DNA of 33,551 nt from Phormidium willei BDU 130791 (GCA_001637315.1 LSZA01000046.1:1-33551), one strand, 5' to 3'. Positions 8,693 to 17,261 are shown, counted from the first letter of the stretch. Notes: a model not told the origin generated them from the letters alone. Program-made: numbers and translations.

Positions 8693-11600
8693 TCAATCCG
8701 TTCCTGATGGCTGACTCGATAAGGTGGCTTCAATCTTCTCTTCGGCCTCGAGAGAAATCTCTCGCAACTGATCTAACATGGGGCGACTGGCTGAGTTCCA
8801 ATGTCCTCGTTGATGGGCCTCAATCAGTCGTTCCGCCATATCCCGCAAGGCCCAGGGATTCTTCTGTCGTACAAACTCCTGAACCGCCTCATCGAACACA
8901 TAGGCCTGGGCCACACCCTCATACATAAACTCTTCGACGGTCCCGGTTGTGACGTCATAGCCAAAGAGGAAATCTACCGTCGCCGCCATCTCAAAGGCCC
9001 CTTTATAGCCATGACGCATCACGCCCTGAATCCATTTGGGGTTCACTACCCGCGAACGGTAGACTCGGGCGATTTCCTCCCGCAGCGATCGCACTTTGGG
9101 ATTTTCCTGCCGCGAATTATCGCCAAAATAGACCTCCGGCGTGGTTCCTCGCGCTTGACGCACGGCCGCCGTTAAGCCTCCCTGAAACTGATAGTAATCA
9201 TCGGAATCCAACAAATCATGTTCGCGATTATCCTGGTTCTGCAACACGATTTGCATTTGTTGCAATCGCGCCGCAAAGGCTTCGGGTTCTGAGGTGGCAC
9301 TGCGATCGCCGTAAGCGTAACTACTCCAGTTAATATAAGCTTGAGCTAAATCCGCTTCACTAGCCCAATTTTGCGACTCAATTAAGCCCTGTAATCCCGC
9401 CCCATAGGCCCCCGGTTTGGACCCAAAGACGCGATAACGCGATCGCCTCTGGGCCGTCTCCTCCGTCAACCCTTGACCCTGCCAAAACGCCGCCTCTTGC
9501 TGCACTTGGGCCGCCAACGGATTCTCCTCCGGGGACTCAGACACCTGAGATACCGCCGTCACCGCCGCATCAAACAAGTCAATTAAATTGGGGAACGCAT
9601 CCCGGAAAAAGCCAGAAATCCGCAGCGTCACATCGACTCTGGGCCGTTGCAACACCGACAAGGGCAAAATCTCAAAATCCACCACACGTCGCCCTAAGCC
9701 ATCCCAAATTGGCTGGACTCCCAGTAACGCCAGGGCTTGGGCAATATCATCGCCCCCCGTGCGCATGGTCGAGGTTCCCCAAACCGACAAGCCAAGGGTT
9801 TTAGGATATTCGCCGTTTTCCTGGGTATAGCGGTCAATTAAGACCTCGGCCGCCTTGCGTCCCACATCCCAGGCACTTTCACTGGGGATGGCGCGGATAT
9901 CCACGGAATAGAAGTTACGCCCCGTGGGGAGAACTTCGGGACGGCCGCGAGTAGGTGCGCCGGAGGCCCCGGAGGGGATATACTCACCCCGTAAGCCTCG
10001 AATTAGATTCGTCAGTTCGGCCTTGCAGCCCCGCAACGCCGGCAATAAAACAGTTTCAATCCACTGCAAGCACTCCTGAACGGGGGCGGCCACTGACGTT
10101 GGCGTTCCCGCAATCAATCCCTCCACCAGTCGCGCGGCTTCGGCTTCTAACGCCGCCACGGCATCTCCCACATTGCGGAATTGCCCGTCTAAGGGGTCTG
10201 TGGGTGGGGTGGTGAGGGGGTCAATGTCCAAGCCCCAGGATTGCGCCAGGGCTTGGGTTAAGCCCACTCGTCCCCGTCCGGGACAGCGGGCAATGGAGAC
10301 GATTAAATCCCGTAATGGGTCGGCTTCGGGACAAACTCCAAAAATATGTAAGCCATCGCGGATTTGGGCTTCTTTAAGTTCACAAAGATAGCCGTCTAAT
10401 TGAGTCATTAAGACGGTTTCATCGAGGTCGTCACTGAGTCCTAAATCTCGATGCAGGTTTTCTTCTTGAATCAGGGTTTCAATGCGACGAGAGAGGTCTT
10501 TGAGACGGGTGGGATTTAAGCTTTCGGCTTCGTAGTATTCGTCAATTAAGCCTTCTAAACAGTCTAATTTGCCGTAGAGTTCTGCCCGGGTCATGGGGGG
10601 CGTGAGATGGTCTAAAATGACCGCTTGACTGCGACGTTTGGCTTGAGACCCTTCGCCGGGGTCGTTGACAATAAAAGGATAGAAATGGGGCAGGGGACCG
10701 AAGACGGCTTCCGGGTAACAGGTGTTGGAGAGGGCGACACTTTTGCCCGGTAGCCATTCGAGGTTGCCATGTTTGCCCACATGGACGACGGCTTGAACTT
10801 GGAATGTTTGCCGTAGCCAGATGTAGAAGGCCAGATAGTCGTGGGTGGGTTCGAGGTCAGGGGCGTGGTAGTTTAGGCTGGGGTCCTGATCATAGCCTCG
10901 GGCCGGTTGGATGCCGATGAAGAGATGGCCCCGTTGGATACCGGCGATCGCAAAGTCCCCAGAAGGTTGCCCCCAGCGGCGTTCGATTCCTTCACGTACG
11001 GCGGCGGGGAGTTGGGCAAAGGCCTGTTGATAGTCTTGCAGGGACAGGGTTTGATAAACGGGCCGCATTTGGAAGCTTTCGGGATCGTTGGTGACGCCGG
11101 AGGTGAGAAGCGTCATCAAGTCTTCGGAGGTTTGGGGGGCGTCCCCGACGCAATAGCCAGCGGTTTTGAGGCTTTTGAGGATTTCGACGGTACTGGCGGG
11201 GGTGTCTAAGCCAACGCCATTGGCGAGTCGGGCATCTTTGTTGGGATAGTTGGGCAGAATCAGGGCAATTCGTTGCTGTTCAACGGGGGTTTTAATCAGG
11301 CTGGCCCAATGTTTGGTGAGGTCGGCGACGAAGTCAATGCGATCGCCGACGGGTTCATAGCGGACGACTTCGGTTTCGAGGCGATCGTCGGTTTCAGACA
11401 TGTGTTTGAAGGACACAGCCCGGGTAATAATCCGCCCATCCACTTCGGGTAAGGCCACGTTCATGGCCACATCTCGCGGCGATAAGCCTCTCAATTCGTC
11501 TTGCCATTGGGCTTGGCCGCCGCCGCTGAGGATGACTTGAAAGACGGGGCGATTTAGGGTTTGCCAGAGGTCGAGATTGGGCTGTTCGCGATCGAGTTTG

Positions 11601-12379
11601 GCTAGGGAAAATCCGGTGGTATTGAGAATCAGGTCAACTTGAGAAAAGACCTCAATCACTTGGTCTTGAACTGACCGATCTCGCAGGGAGGAAATATAGA
11701 GGGGAACGGGTTGTAAATTTTGTTGACTTAGGGCTTGACAAAGGGCATCAATGGGTTTCGTATTGGAGGAGAGATAATGGGCGCGATAGAAGAGAATCCC
11801 CACCTGGGCGATCGCATCTGTCACCTCAGCCACCGGATAGGGTCCCACCCGAGGCACAGATTGCGGGTCTGGGGGATAATTTTCCCCATCTAAACATTTA
11901 TCTTGGGCGTATTTTAGGCCATTACAAAAGTTACTCACTCCCCCTTCATTGAAGTACTGCCACAGTCGATTCACAACGGTCAGCGGCACGGTAGAATGAC
12001 TACATAAATCGGGGTCAATGCCATCATCACCGGGCATCACAATGAGATGTCCCCCGGTCATCTCCACGGTTTCTCGCAACACCTCTAAGCCATAACTCCA
12101 ATAGGCCCGTCCCCCCAGCAGCCGCAGGATAATCAGTTTCGCTTGAGACAACACCTCGTCGGCGTAGGTATCCAGGGTGAGTTGCTGTTGTAGTTGCAGC
12201 AGGTTCACGACCCGCATCTCGGGGAACTCGGCGGGAAGTTCTTGGCGGGCGACGGAGAGGGTTTGAATGTCGGTGTCGGCGGCGGTGATGAAGACGATGG
12301 GGGCGGGGGTTTGTTGGATGTAGATGACTCCGTCACTATCGGGGGTCCAACCGCCTGGTGTTGCAGCAATCCGGTGCAT
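8693..12379 (-). CDS. cobN: Cobaltochelatase subunit CobN
   Basis: CobN is the large subunit of the ATP-dependent chelatase that inserts cobalt into the corrin ring in aerobic cobamide synthesis. The product is 1228 residues, in the normal range. The N-terminus (MHRIAATPGGWTPDSDGVIY) is typical of CobN rather than of ChlH, the related magnesium chelatase subunit. Core family motifs include VVHVGKHGNLEWLPGKS at about residues 530-550, and the C-terminal region contains MRHGYKGAFEMAATVDFLFG. The protein is soluble. It normally works with AAA+ partners. No CobS, CobT or other corrin gene is in the window, and in cyanobacteria the ChlI/ChlD subunits have been proposed to serve, which is inference here. 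No B12 riboswitch is seen in the 169-base upstream gap. Confidence 0.93.
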   Translation of the reverse strand: MHRIAATPGGWTPDSDGVIYIQQTPAPIVFITAADTDIQTLSVARQELPAEFPEMRVVNLLQLQQQLTLDTYADEVLSQAKLIILRLLGGRAYWSYGLEVLRETVEMTGGHLIVMPGDDGIDPDLCSHSTVPLTVVNRLWQYFNEGGVSNFCNGLKYAQDKCLDGENYPPDPQSVPRVGPYPVAEVTDAIAQVGILFYRAHYLSSNTKPIDALCQALSQQNLQPVPLYISSLRDRSVQDQVIEVFSQVDLILNTTGFSLAKLDREQPNLDLWQTLNRPVFQVILSGGGQAQWQDELRGLSPRDVAMNVALPEVDGRIITRAVSFKHMSETDDRLETEVVRYEPVGDRIDFVADLTKHWASLIKTPVEQQRIALILPNYPNKDARLANGVGLDTPASTVEILKSLKTAGYCVGDAPQTSEDLMTLLTSGVTNDPESFQMRPVYQTLSLQDYQQAFAQLPAAVREGIERRWGQPSGDFAIAGIQRGHLFIGIQPARGYDQDPSLNYHAPDLEPTHDYLAFYIWLRQTFQVQAVVHVGKHGNLEWLPGKSVALSNTCYPEAVFGPLPHFYPFIVNDPGEGSQAKRRSQAVILDHLTPPMTRAELYGKLDCLEGLIDEYYEAESLNPTRLKDLSRRIETLIQEENLHRDLGLSDDLDETVLMTQLDGYLCELKEAQIRDGLHIFGVCPEADPLRDLIVSIARCPGRGRVGLTQALAQSWGLDIDPLTTPPTDPLDGQFRNVGDAVAALEAEAARLVEGLIAGTPTSVAAPVQECLQWIETVLLPALRGCKAELTNLIRGLRGEYIPSGASGAPTRGRPEVLPTGRNFYSVDIRAIPSESAWDVGRKAAEVLIDRYTQENGEYPKTLGLSVWGTSTMRTGGDDIAQALALLGVQPIWDGLGRRVVDFEILPLSVLQRPRVDVTLRISGFFRDAFPNLIDLFDAAVTAVSQVSESPEENPLAAQVQQEAAFWQGQGLTEETAQRRSRYRVFGSKPGAYGAGLQGLIESQNWASEADLAQAYINWSSYAYGDRSATSEPEAFAARLQQMQIVLQNQDNREHDLLDSDDYYQFQGGLTAAVRQARGTTPEVYFGDNSRQENPKVRSLREEIARVYRSRVVNPKWIQGVMRHGYKGAFEMAATVDFLFGYDVTTGTVEEFMYEGVAQAYVFDEAVQEFVRQKNPWALRDMAERLIEAHQRGHWNSASRPMLDQLREISLEAEEKIEATLSSQPSGTD

Positions 12380-12474
12380 AAATGAGTGGTTCGTGTTAGG
12401 AGACGTTTATTAGTGTAGGAGAGTTGGCGGGGAAAGACCATGATATTTCTTTTGACTTGCGAGGTGAACGATAC

Positions 12475-12513
12475 ACAAAAAAGTTGCGATCGCCTTCACC
12501 GGCGATCGCAACT
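12475..12513 (-). terminator. Rho-independent terminator built from two HIP1 sites
   Basis: A perfect 13-bp stem (12482-12494 paired with 12501-12513) encloses a 6-base loop. Each arm contains one complete GCGATCGC octamer. Read on the minus strand, the stem is followed by a run of T residues (A at 12477-12482 on the + strand). It lies just after the fmdA-zinc ribbon pair and before cobN, so it should end the fmd transcript and insulate cobN. Confidence 0.85.
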
Positions 12514-12548
12514 AAAGTCATAAACCCCTAAACCATTCAAGCCAGAGA

Positions 12549-12824
12549 TTAGTATTTGGCGTGACCTAACATCCAGGGGCGATCGCAGCGAGACGGTTGA
12601 TAACGAGGGGTTTTGGGTTCCCGTTCGCGCTTCACCAATCGAGGTTCAGAATCCCCCGTCAAACGACCTAAACTTCCCCTATTTAAACTCACCATTGGCG
12701 CTGCAAAAATTCGCTGCGACGGACCTTCACAACTCGGACAAGGGGGGGCTTGATCTCGGTTAGCAATACTGCGCCAAGCGTCAAACTCCCCACATTCAGA
12801 ACATCGATACTCATACAGAGGCAT
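12549..12824 (-). CDS. FmdB-type zinc-ribbon protein
   Basis: The product is 91 residues. The first half is a zinc ribbon with cysteines at 8, 11, 29 and 32 (CSEC and CPSC), starting MPLYEYRCSECG as in the FmdB/CxxC_CxxC_SSSS family. The second half is basic and without clear motifs (about residues 60-91). The family is named for a putative regulator found beside formamidase, and this gene follows formamidase by only 17 bases, so the two are almost certainly co-transcribed. AGGTG upstream of the ATG supports the start. Its biochemical role is not established; metal binding or regulation of the amidase is inferred. Confidence 0.85.
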   Translation of the reverse strand: MPLYEYRCSECGEFDAWRSIANRDQAPPCPSCEGPSQRIFAAPMVSLNRGSLGRLTGDSEPRLVKREREPKTPRYQPSRCDRPWMLGHAKY

Positions 12825-12841
12825 AGACTTACACCTGTGAA

Positions 12842-14029
12842 CTAGGTTGGTAAAATATCCTGATCAAAAATGGCGGTGGGCAAGGCCAGTGTACAACAGG
12901 CATTGGGAATATCCACAATGCCACTAATCCGACCTTCCACGGGGGCGCAACTCAACAATAAATAAGCCTGTTCCCCCGTAAAACCAAATTTTTTGAGGTA
13001 TTCAATGGCATTTAAGCACGCCCGACGATAGGATACATGGGCATCGAGATAATACTGTTCCCCGGAAAACTCATCGACAGAAATTCCTTCAAAAATCAGA
13101 TATTCAGAATAGTGAGGTTCCACTGGACCCGGTTTAAAAATCGGGTTGACCATGCTGTATTTCTCGACTCCCCCTTTGATGATATCCACATGGAGATCAA
13201 TATAGCCCGACATTTCGATCGCACCACAGAAGGAAATCTCACCATCCCCCTGAGAGAAATGAATATCTCCCATCGAAAGTTTCGCCCCTTCTACATAGAC
13301 AGGGAAGTAAATCCGCGACCCCCGCGATAGGTTTTTAATATCACAATTTCCGCCATGTTCCCGAGGAGGAACTGTGCGGGCGGCTTCAGCGGCGACTCGG
13401 TCAAATTCTGAAGCAGGAAGGGTTCCTAAAATGGCTTTGTCTGGATTGGGAAGGGCCGCTAAGGGCGGAATCTCAGGCTTCCAGGTGGGACCGCCTTTAT
13501 CGACGAGGGCTTTTTCCCGGCGATTCCATTCTGCGAGGAGTTCATGGGAGGGGGCGCAGCCGATTAATCCAGGGTGGGTAATTCCTGCAAAACGAACCCC
13601 TGGAATATGGCGAGATTGGGTATAAATTCCTTGCAAATCCCAGATGGCTTTAGCCGCTTCGGGGAAATGGTCGGTTAGGAAACCGCCGCCATTGTTACGG
13701 GCAAAAATTCCCGTAAATCCCCATTCATCTCCTTGTAACGCACCAATATCAAGGATATCGACCACTAGAATATCTCCGGGTTCAGCCCCGTTGACATGAA
13801 TCGGTCCACTGAGGACATGAACGACATCTAAATTGACATCGCGAATGTCACTGGGGTCATCGTTATTTTTAATTTGTCCATCGGTCCAGTCTTTGCATTC
13901 AATGCGAAAGACATCGCCAGGGTTCACGGAAACAACAGCGGGAATGTCAGGATGCCAACGGTTATGACCGGGCAATTCCTGTTCATTCATTGGCTTGGTT
14001 AAATCGACTTTGAAAAGGGTTTCTGGCAT
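12842..14029 (-). CDS. fmdA: Formamidase (FmdA/acetamidase family)
   Basis: Formamidase hydrolyses formamide (and short amides) to formate and ammonia, releasing nitrogen in the cytoplasm. The product is 395 residues, close to the usual family length of about 400. Characteristic stretches include HNRWHPDIPAVVSVNPGD near the N-terminus, SGPIHVNGAEPGDILVVDIL at about residues 73-93, GITHPGLIGCAPSHELLAEW at about 147-167, and SMGDIHFSQGDGEISFCGAI in the middle. The C-terminus has the conserved segment CAPVEGRISGIVDIPNACCT. The zinc-ribbon gene follows directly. No amide or urea transporter genes are adjacent. Control by the nitrogen regulator NtcA would be expected, but I see no convincing GTA-N8-TAC site upstream. 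Confidence 0.93.
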   Translation of the reverse strand: MPETLFKVDLTKPMNEQELPGHNRWHPDIPAVVSVNPGDVFRIECKDWTDGQIKNNDDPSDIRDVNLDVVHVLSGPIHVNGAEPGDILVVDILDIGALQGDEWGFTGIFARNNGGGFLTDHFPEAAKAIWDLQGIYTQSRHIPGVRFAGITHPGLIGCAPSHELLAEWNRREKALVDKGGPTWKPEIPPLAALPNPDKAILGTLPASEFDRVAAEAARTVPPREHGGNCDIKNLSRGSRIYFPVYVEGAKLSMGDIHFSQGDGEISFCGAIEMSGYIDLHVDIIKGGVEKYSMVNPIFKPGPVEPHYSEYLIFEGISVDEFSGEQYYLDAHVSYRRACLNAIEYLKKFGFTGEQAYLLLSCAPVEGRISGIVDIPNACCTLALPTAIFDQDILPT

Positions 14030-14560
14030 GAAAATAAAGCCTGATGGCGGTCAATAATGGGAGTTTTCATGGGATTAAACATTACTCAAGCCATCGGTTC
14101 AATTCACTGAGGACATGACAATATCTTACGATGGGGTTTGAGGTCGCAATGGCTGTGAGTGTGGCATTAACTTAAACGCTTTAGTGAGGAATTCTTGTTA
14201 CATTTGATACCAATTCACCGCAACCCAGCCCCAGATACTCCTTTGATTGAAATTGAGAATGAGAATGAGTTTTATCCTTTTCCCTAGGTTGACCTGGAGG
14301 TTAGGGGATTCGCTAGGGAATTGAGATGAGAATGAGTCTAAGGAACGAGAGTCAAGTTAAGACTTGTTGACCAAAGCCAGGGTTGTTTTTTAGGGGTTGA
14401 GGGTGATTCGCCTCGATGGGGGCGTGATGGGTATCACCCCTGACGCTGTCCCCAGTCACACAGAATTGTCTGTAGAATCACGGAGGCGACCCCGGTTGAG
14501 TCACGGTAATGGCTGGGTATCAACGCCATAATAAGAGTATCGAGTTCAGCCAAAGACATC
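14030..14560. other. Non-coding gap of 531 bases between fmdA and the 71-residue gene
   Basis: No convincing gene or RNA is seen. The gap has short GAGAATGAG-type direct repeats near 14255-14270 and 14323-14336, and an 8-bp inverted pair, TTCCCTAG near 14279 and CTAGGGAA near 14312. A 41-codon minus-strand frame (14434-14559) lies back to back with the next gene and is treated as a finding. The gap must hold the upstream regions of both divergent flanking genes, but no clear -35/-10 pair stands out. Confidence 0.5.
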
Positions 14561-14776
14561 ATGATTCCCCAAGTTCAACTTCTCCCCGGCGCCATCTCTG
14601 CCATTCTCGCTTCCGTCACCGACACCGGAACCCTCACTCTTTCCGATCGCTACGGTCTTCTCGCCGCCACCTTAGATGAGAACCTCGACGACTGCGATCG
14701 CCGTTCCGCCAACCGCCTCCTCCGTTCAGTGATTCGCGGACGGGTTCAAATCGTCAACGATCTCTGTACCGCCTAG
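14561..14776 (+). CDS. Small protein of unknown function, 71 residues
   Basis: I do not recognise a named family. The product has no signal peptide or strong membrane helix. The N-terminal half is mildly hydrophobic (LLPGAISAILASV, residues 7-19), and the C-terminal half is charged and probably helical (DDCDRRSANRLLRSVIRGRV, about 43-62). Its composition and the HIP1-type codons (gatcgc) match flanking genes, which supports real coding. It stands alone, with the terminator shared with hemH about 90 bases downstream. The start ATG 14561 lies one base from the start of an opposing minus-strand frame. It resembles the many small conserved cyanobacterial proteins without assigned function, but that comparison is from memory. 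Confidence 0.65.
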   Translation: MIPQVQLLPGAISAILASVTDTGTLTLSDRYGLLAATLDENLDDCDRRSANRLLRSVIRGRVQIVNDLCTA

Positions 14777-14862
14777 GAATTGGTCCGGTCTTAAGGGTTA
14801 AACAAACCCCGAACAATCCATTACAGAGGCTGTAACTCGACCTTTCATCGTTCTGTAATTTG

Positions 14863-14898
14863 AAAAAACCCCCCTCCGTGTCTCGGAGGGGGGTTTTT
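14863..14898. terminator. Bidirectional Rho-independent terminator
   Basis: A perfect 15-bp stem pairs 14864-14878 with 14884-14898 around a 5-base loop (tgtct). It has a GC-rich core (cccccctccg with cggagggggg), an A tract on the left and a T tract on the right. It therefore works on both strands and separates the 71-residue gene (+) from hemH (minus), which converge here. Confidence 0.92.
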
Positions 14899-14920
14899 GG
14901 GGTTTAGCGAGGGTTGCTGT

Positions 14921-16084
14921 TTATAGCAGTCCGACAAAGTGCAGGGGACCGTAGCCGGTAATCAACTCCGCCATGAGGGCGAGGAATCCTAACATGGCCA
15001 GACGACCATTCCAGGTTTCGGCGGAGGCGGTTAAGCCCCATTCCCAACGTTCCTGAGGATAGAACTTGGTTTTCTTGGGAGGGTGCATGACGCCATCGAA
15101 GCTGATACTGGGGGCTTGGCTGGCTTCTTCGACTAAGTTGGCTAGGTCTTCGATGAACATGGGATGGGTGTTGAGGGCGGGAACTCGATGGAAGTGTTCG
15201 ATTCCGGCTTCTTGGGCGACTTCCCGATATTCCATATCGATTTCTTGCAGGGTTTCGATATGTTCTGAGACAAAGCTAATGGGAACCACCACTAGGGTGT
15301 TGACTCCCTCTTCGGCTAAGGTCTCGATCGCATCTTCGGTATACGGTTGCAGCCATTCGACGGGACCGACGCGACTTTGATAGGCCAGGGTGTACTGGTT
15401 CGGGCGATTGAGGGTGTTCATAATTCCCTCAGTGCATTTCTCAATTTCTTCTTGGTAGGGGTCGCCAGCTTCTTCGACATAGCTGCGGGGAACTCCGTGG
15501 GCGCTGAAGAAGACATGGGCCTGGTCCGGGTTGGGGAGGCGATCGAGTTCTCGGGCGATTAGATCGGCCATGGCCCTAAGATAGCCGGGGCGATCGTACC
15601 AGGAGGGAATGACGGTATAATCGAGGCTCTGGAGTTGGTCATCCTCGTTCCAGAGTTTTTCTAACAGCCGGAAGCTTGACCCACTGGTACTGATGGAAAA
15701 TTGCGGATAGAGGGGCAAAATCACTAACTTGTCGAGTTGGTCTCGCTTTAACTGAGCGATCGCCTCCTCGGTAAAGGGATTCCAGTAACGCATCCCGACA
15801 TAAACCTGAGTGTCATGTCCCCGTTGTTTTAGCGTCGCTTCCAGGGCGCGGGCCTGTTCTTCTGTAATCCGACGCAGGGGCGAGCCTCCACCAATTTGTT
15901 GGTAGTTTTCCTGAGATTTCTGGGTTCTCAGGCTTGAAATCATCCATGCCAGTGGTTTCTGCAACCAGGAGAACGGCAGGCGGATAATCTCGGGATCGGA
16001 GAATAGGTTGTAGAGGAATGGTCGGACATCTTCGAGCTTGTCCGGACCTCCCAAGTTCAGCAGAAGAACGCCAACGCGACCCAT
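14921..16084 (-). CDS. hemH: Ferrochelatase with C-terminal chlorophyll a/b-binding-like helix
   Basis: HemH inserts ferrous iron into protoporphyrin IX to make haem. The frame is open from 16123, but ATG 16084 is chosen because the family start ([14 protein letters not shown]) begins there; it gives 387 residues. Conserved features include [23 protein letters not shown], and the catalytic-histidine region [12 protein letters not shown] followed by GDPYQEEIE. After about residue 345 a linker leads to a transmembrane helix with the light-harvesting-like motif [12 protein letters not shown], in which Glu, Asn and Arg are the usual chlorophyll-contact residues. This fused tail is typical of cyanobacterial and plastid ferrochelatase and tethers the enzyme to thylakoid membranes. 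A good promoter lies 40-70 bases upstream and a shared terminator lies downstream. Confidence 0.96.
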   Translation of the reverse strand: MGRVGVLLLNLGGPDKLEDVRPFLYNLFSDPEIIRLPFSWLQKPLAWMISSLRTQKSQENYQQIGGGSPLRRITEEQARALEATLKQRGHDTQVYVGMRYWNPFTEEAIAQLKRDQLDKLVILPLYPQFSISTSGSSFRLLEKLWNEDDQLQSLDYTVIPSWYDRPGYLRAMADLIARELDRLPNPDQAHVFFSAHGVPRSYVEEAGDPYQEEIEKCTEGIMNTLNRPNQYTLAYQSRVGPVEWLQPYTEDAIETLAEEGVNTLVVVPISFVSEHIETLQEIDMEYREVAQEAGIEHFHRVPALNTHPMFIEDLANLVEEASQAPSISFDGVMHPPKKTKFYPQERWEWGLTASAETWNGRLAMLGFLALMAELITGYGPLHFVGLL

Positions 16085-16122
16085 AGCAGCCTGTGTTTCC
16101 CAATTTTTTAGATTCTTTACCA

Positions 16123-16151
16123 ATATTAACAGTCACGGGGGCGATCGACAA
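16123..16151 (-). promoter_or_regulatory. Likely sigma-70-type promoter of hemH
   Basis: On the minus strand, TTGTCG (16151-16146) and TAATAT (16128-16123) are separated by 17 bases. This fits -35 and -10 boxes, with transcription starting near 16116 and about 30 bases of leader before the hemH ATG at 16084. This is sequence reading only. Confidence 0.5.
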
Positions 16152-16224
16152 CCACTCCGGTCTAAATCTCACGAGACTCTCAGCCGGTTTTGTGCCTCAA
16201 GTAACAAAATGTTGCTTTTTTTGA

Positions 16225-16265
16225 CGAAGTTTGACAATTTCTGAGAAACCTCTTGTCAAACTTCG
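16225..16265. repeat. Perfect 13-bp inverted repeat
   Basis: CGAAGTTTGACAA (16225-16237) is exactly reversed and complemented at 16253-16265, with a 15-base spacer. A T run (16217-16222) lies on the left, but the orientation does not give a T tail after the stem on either strand, so it is not a standard terminator. It could be an operator, an RNA hairpin or a small element's ends. Confidence 0.7.
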
Positions 16266-16454
16266 GCTGTTGTGACCCTGGGCGATCGCCTCTCCCGCCA
16301 GGTCGGCCAGGGTTAATCCATCTTCCCAACGATATTCAAAACTTCGACAAATTCTGTTATGGTGATTCTCCGGACTACTAACATCAAACTCGCCCTAAAT
16401 CGAGTTTAATACTGGTTCGCTTTGGGTCAGTCCCTACTCACGAAATTTGCTGCT

Positions 16455-17261
16455 ATGTCTGCTGATTTAAGTCCCCTTGAATCACCTCTAACTCCACCCC
16501 TAAAATGGGCGGGTGGGAAACGCTGGCTGGTGGATAGCTTGAAACCCTATTGGGCGCAACAGTCGGCACGGCGGTTAGTTGAGCCGTTTTGTGGTGGGTT
16601 GGCGATCGCCCTGGGACTGGCTCCAAGACACGCCTTTCTCAATGACATCAATCCCCATTTAATCAACTTTTACTCTTGGATTCAACAAGGATTAAATATT
16701 GAATTAAAAACCGAAAATGACTCAGGTTTATACTACGAATATCGAGATTGCTTCAATTCTTTAATTACTCAAAAAAAAGACCAAACAGCCGAAGCTGCAC
16801 AACTCTTTTACTACCTCAATCGAACGGGCTTTAATGGCTTATGTCGGTTCAACCGTAAAGGCTTATTTAATGTGCCATTTGGACGATATAAAAAAATAAA
16901 TTATAAAACAGACTTTCGGGAATATCAGCCCCTTTTTCGCCATTGGCAGTTTGACAACTCAGATTTTGAGGACTTAGCCATCCAAACGGGAGACTTTATC
17001 TATGCCGACCCCCCCTATGACGTGGACTTTCGGCAATATTCCAGCGGCGGCTTTGGCTGGGAAGACCAAGAACGCTTAGCCCACTGGCTGGCCAAGCAAT
17101 CAGTCCCGGTCATTGCCTCCAACCAAGCGACGGAGCGAATTTTAGCCCTGTATGAGCATCATGGCTTTAAGGTGACCACTCGGGCGGCCCCGCGTCGCAT
17201 TAGCTGCACTGGCGATCGCACCCCCGCCCAAGAGATGTTAGCGTTCAAAAACCTCGATTGA
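16455..17261 (+). CDS. Dam-type (D12 class) N6-adenine DNA methyltransferase
   Basis: The enzyme transfers methyl from S-adenosylmethionine to adenine in DNA; relatives in cyanobacteria recognise GATC. The start is ATG 16455 (a TTG at 16422 is also in frame), giving 268 residues, normal for the family. Motifs run in the expected alpha-class order: LKWAGGKRWLV at about residues 16-26, EPFCGGLAIAL near 43 (SAM binding), and DPPY at 185-188 (ADPPYDVDFRQYSSGG). No restriction endonuclease gene is adjacent, so it appears solitary. HIP1 octamers contain GATC and would be substrates if the specificity is GATC, which is inferred. Its 3' end overlaps the convergent glycosyltransferase gene by 17 bases. 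Parts of the gene are more AT-rich than its neighbours. Confidence 0.9.
   Translation: MSADLSPLESPLTPPLKWAGGKRWLVDSLKPYWAQQSARRLVEPFCGGLAIALGLAPRHAFLNDINPHLINFYSWIQQGLNIELKTENDSGLYYEYRDCFNSLITQKKDQTAEAAQLFYYLNRTGFNGLCRFNRKGLFNVPFGRYKKINYKTDFREYQPLFRHWQFDNSDFEDLAIQTGDFIYADPPYDVDFRQYSSGGFGWEDQERLAHWLAKQSVPVIASNQATERILALYEHHGFKVTTRAAPRRISCTGDRTPAQEMLAFKNLD

Larger units (their letters stand above)
16085..16454. other. Divergent intergenic region between hemH and dam (370 bases)
   Basis: The gap contains the hemH promoter (16123-16151), a HIP1 site near 16282-16291, and a perfect 13-bp inverted repeat (16225-16237 and 16253-16265). On the minus strand an open frame without a start codon runs from about 16390 to 16189 with protein-like composition, possibly a gene remnant. 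No clear promoter for dam is seen. Confidence 0.5.

Noticed and set aside
8801-9175. Plus-strand open frames across cobN
   Set aside because: They are antisense shadows of a long, clearly coding gene; their translations have no recognisable features.
8693-12379. Magnesium chelatase subunit ChlH as the identity of the large chelatase
   Set aside because: The N-terminus (MHRIAATPGGWTPDSDGV) is CobN-like, not ChlH-like, although the two families are homologous.
12380-12475. Cobalamin riboswitch before cobN
   Set aside because: The gap is short and lacks the conserved B12-box wording or a plausible multi-stem leader; it is mostly spacer after the HIP1 terminator.
14030-14230. NtcA-binding site upstream of fmdA
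   Set aside because: Near matches such as GTA-N8-TCC lack the full GTA-N8-TAC palindrome and the correct spacing to a -10 box.
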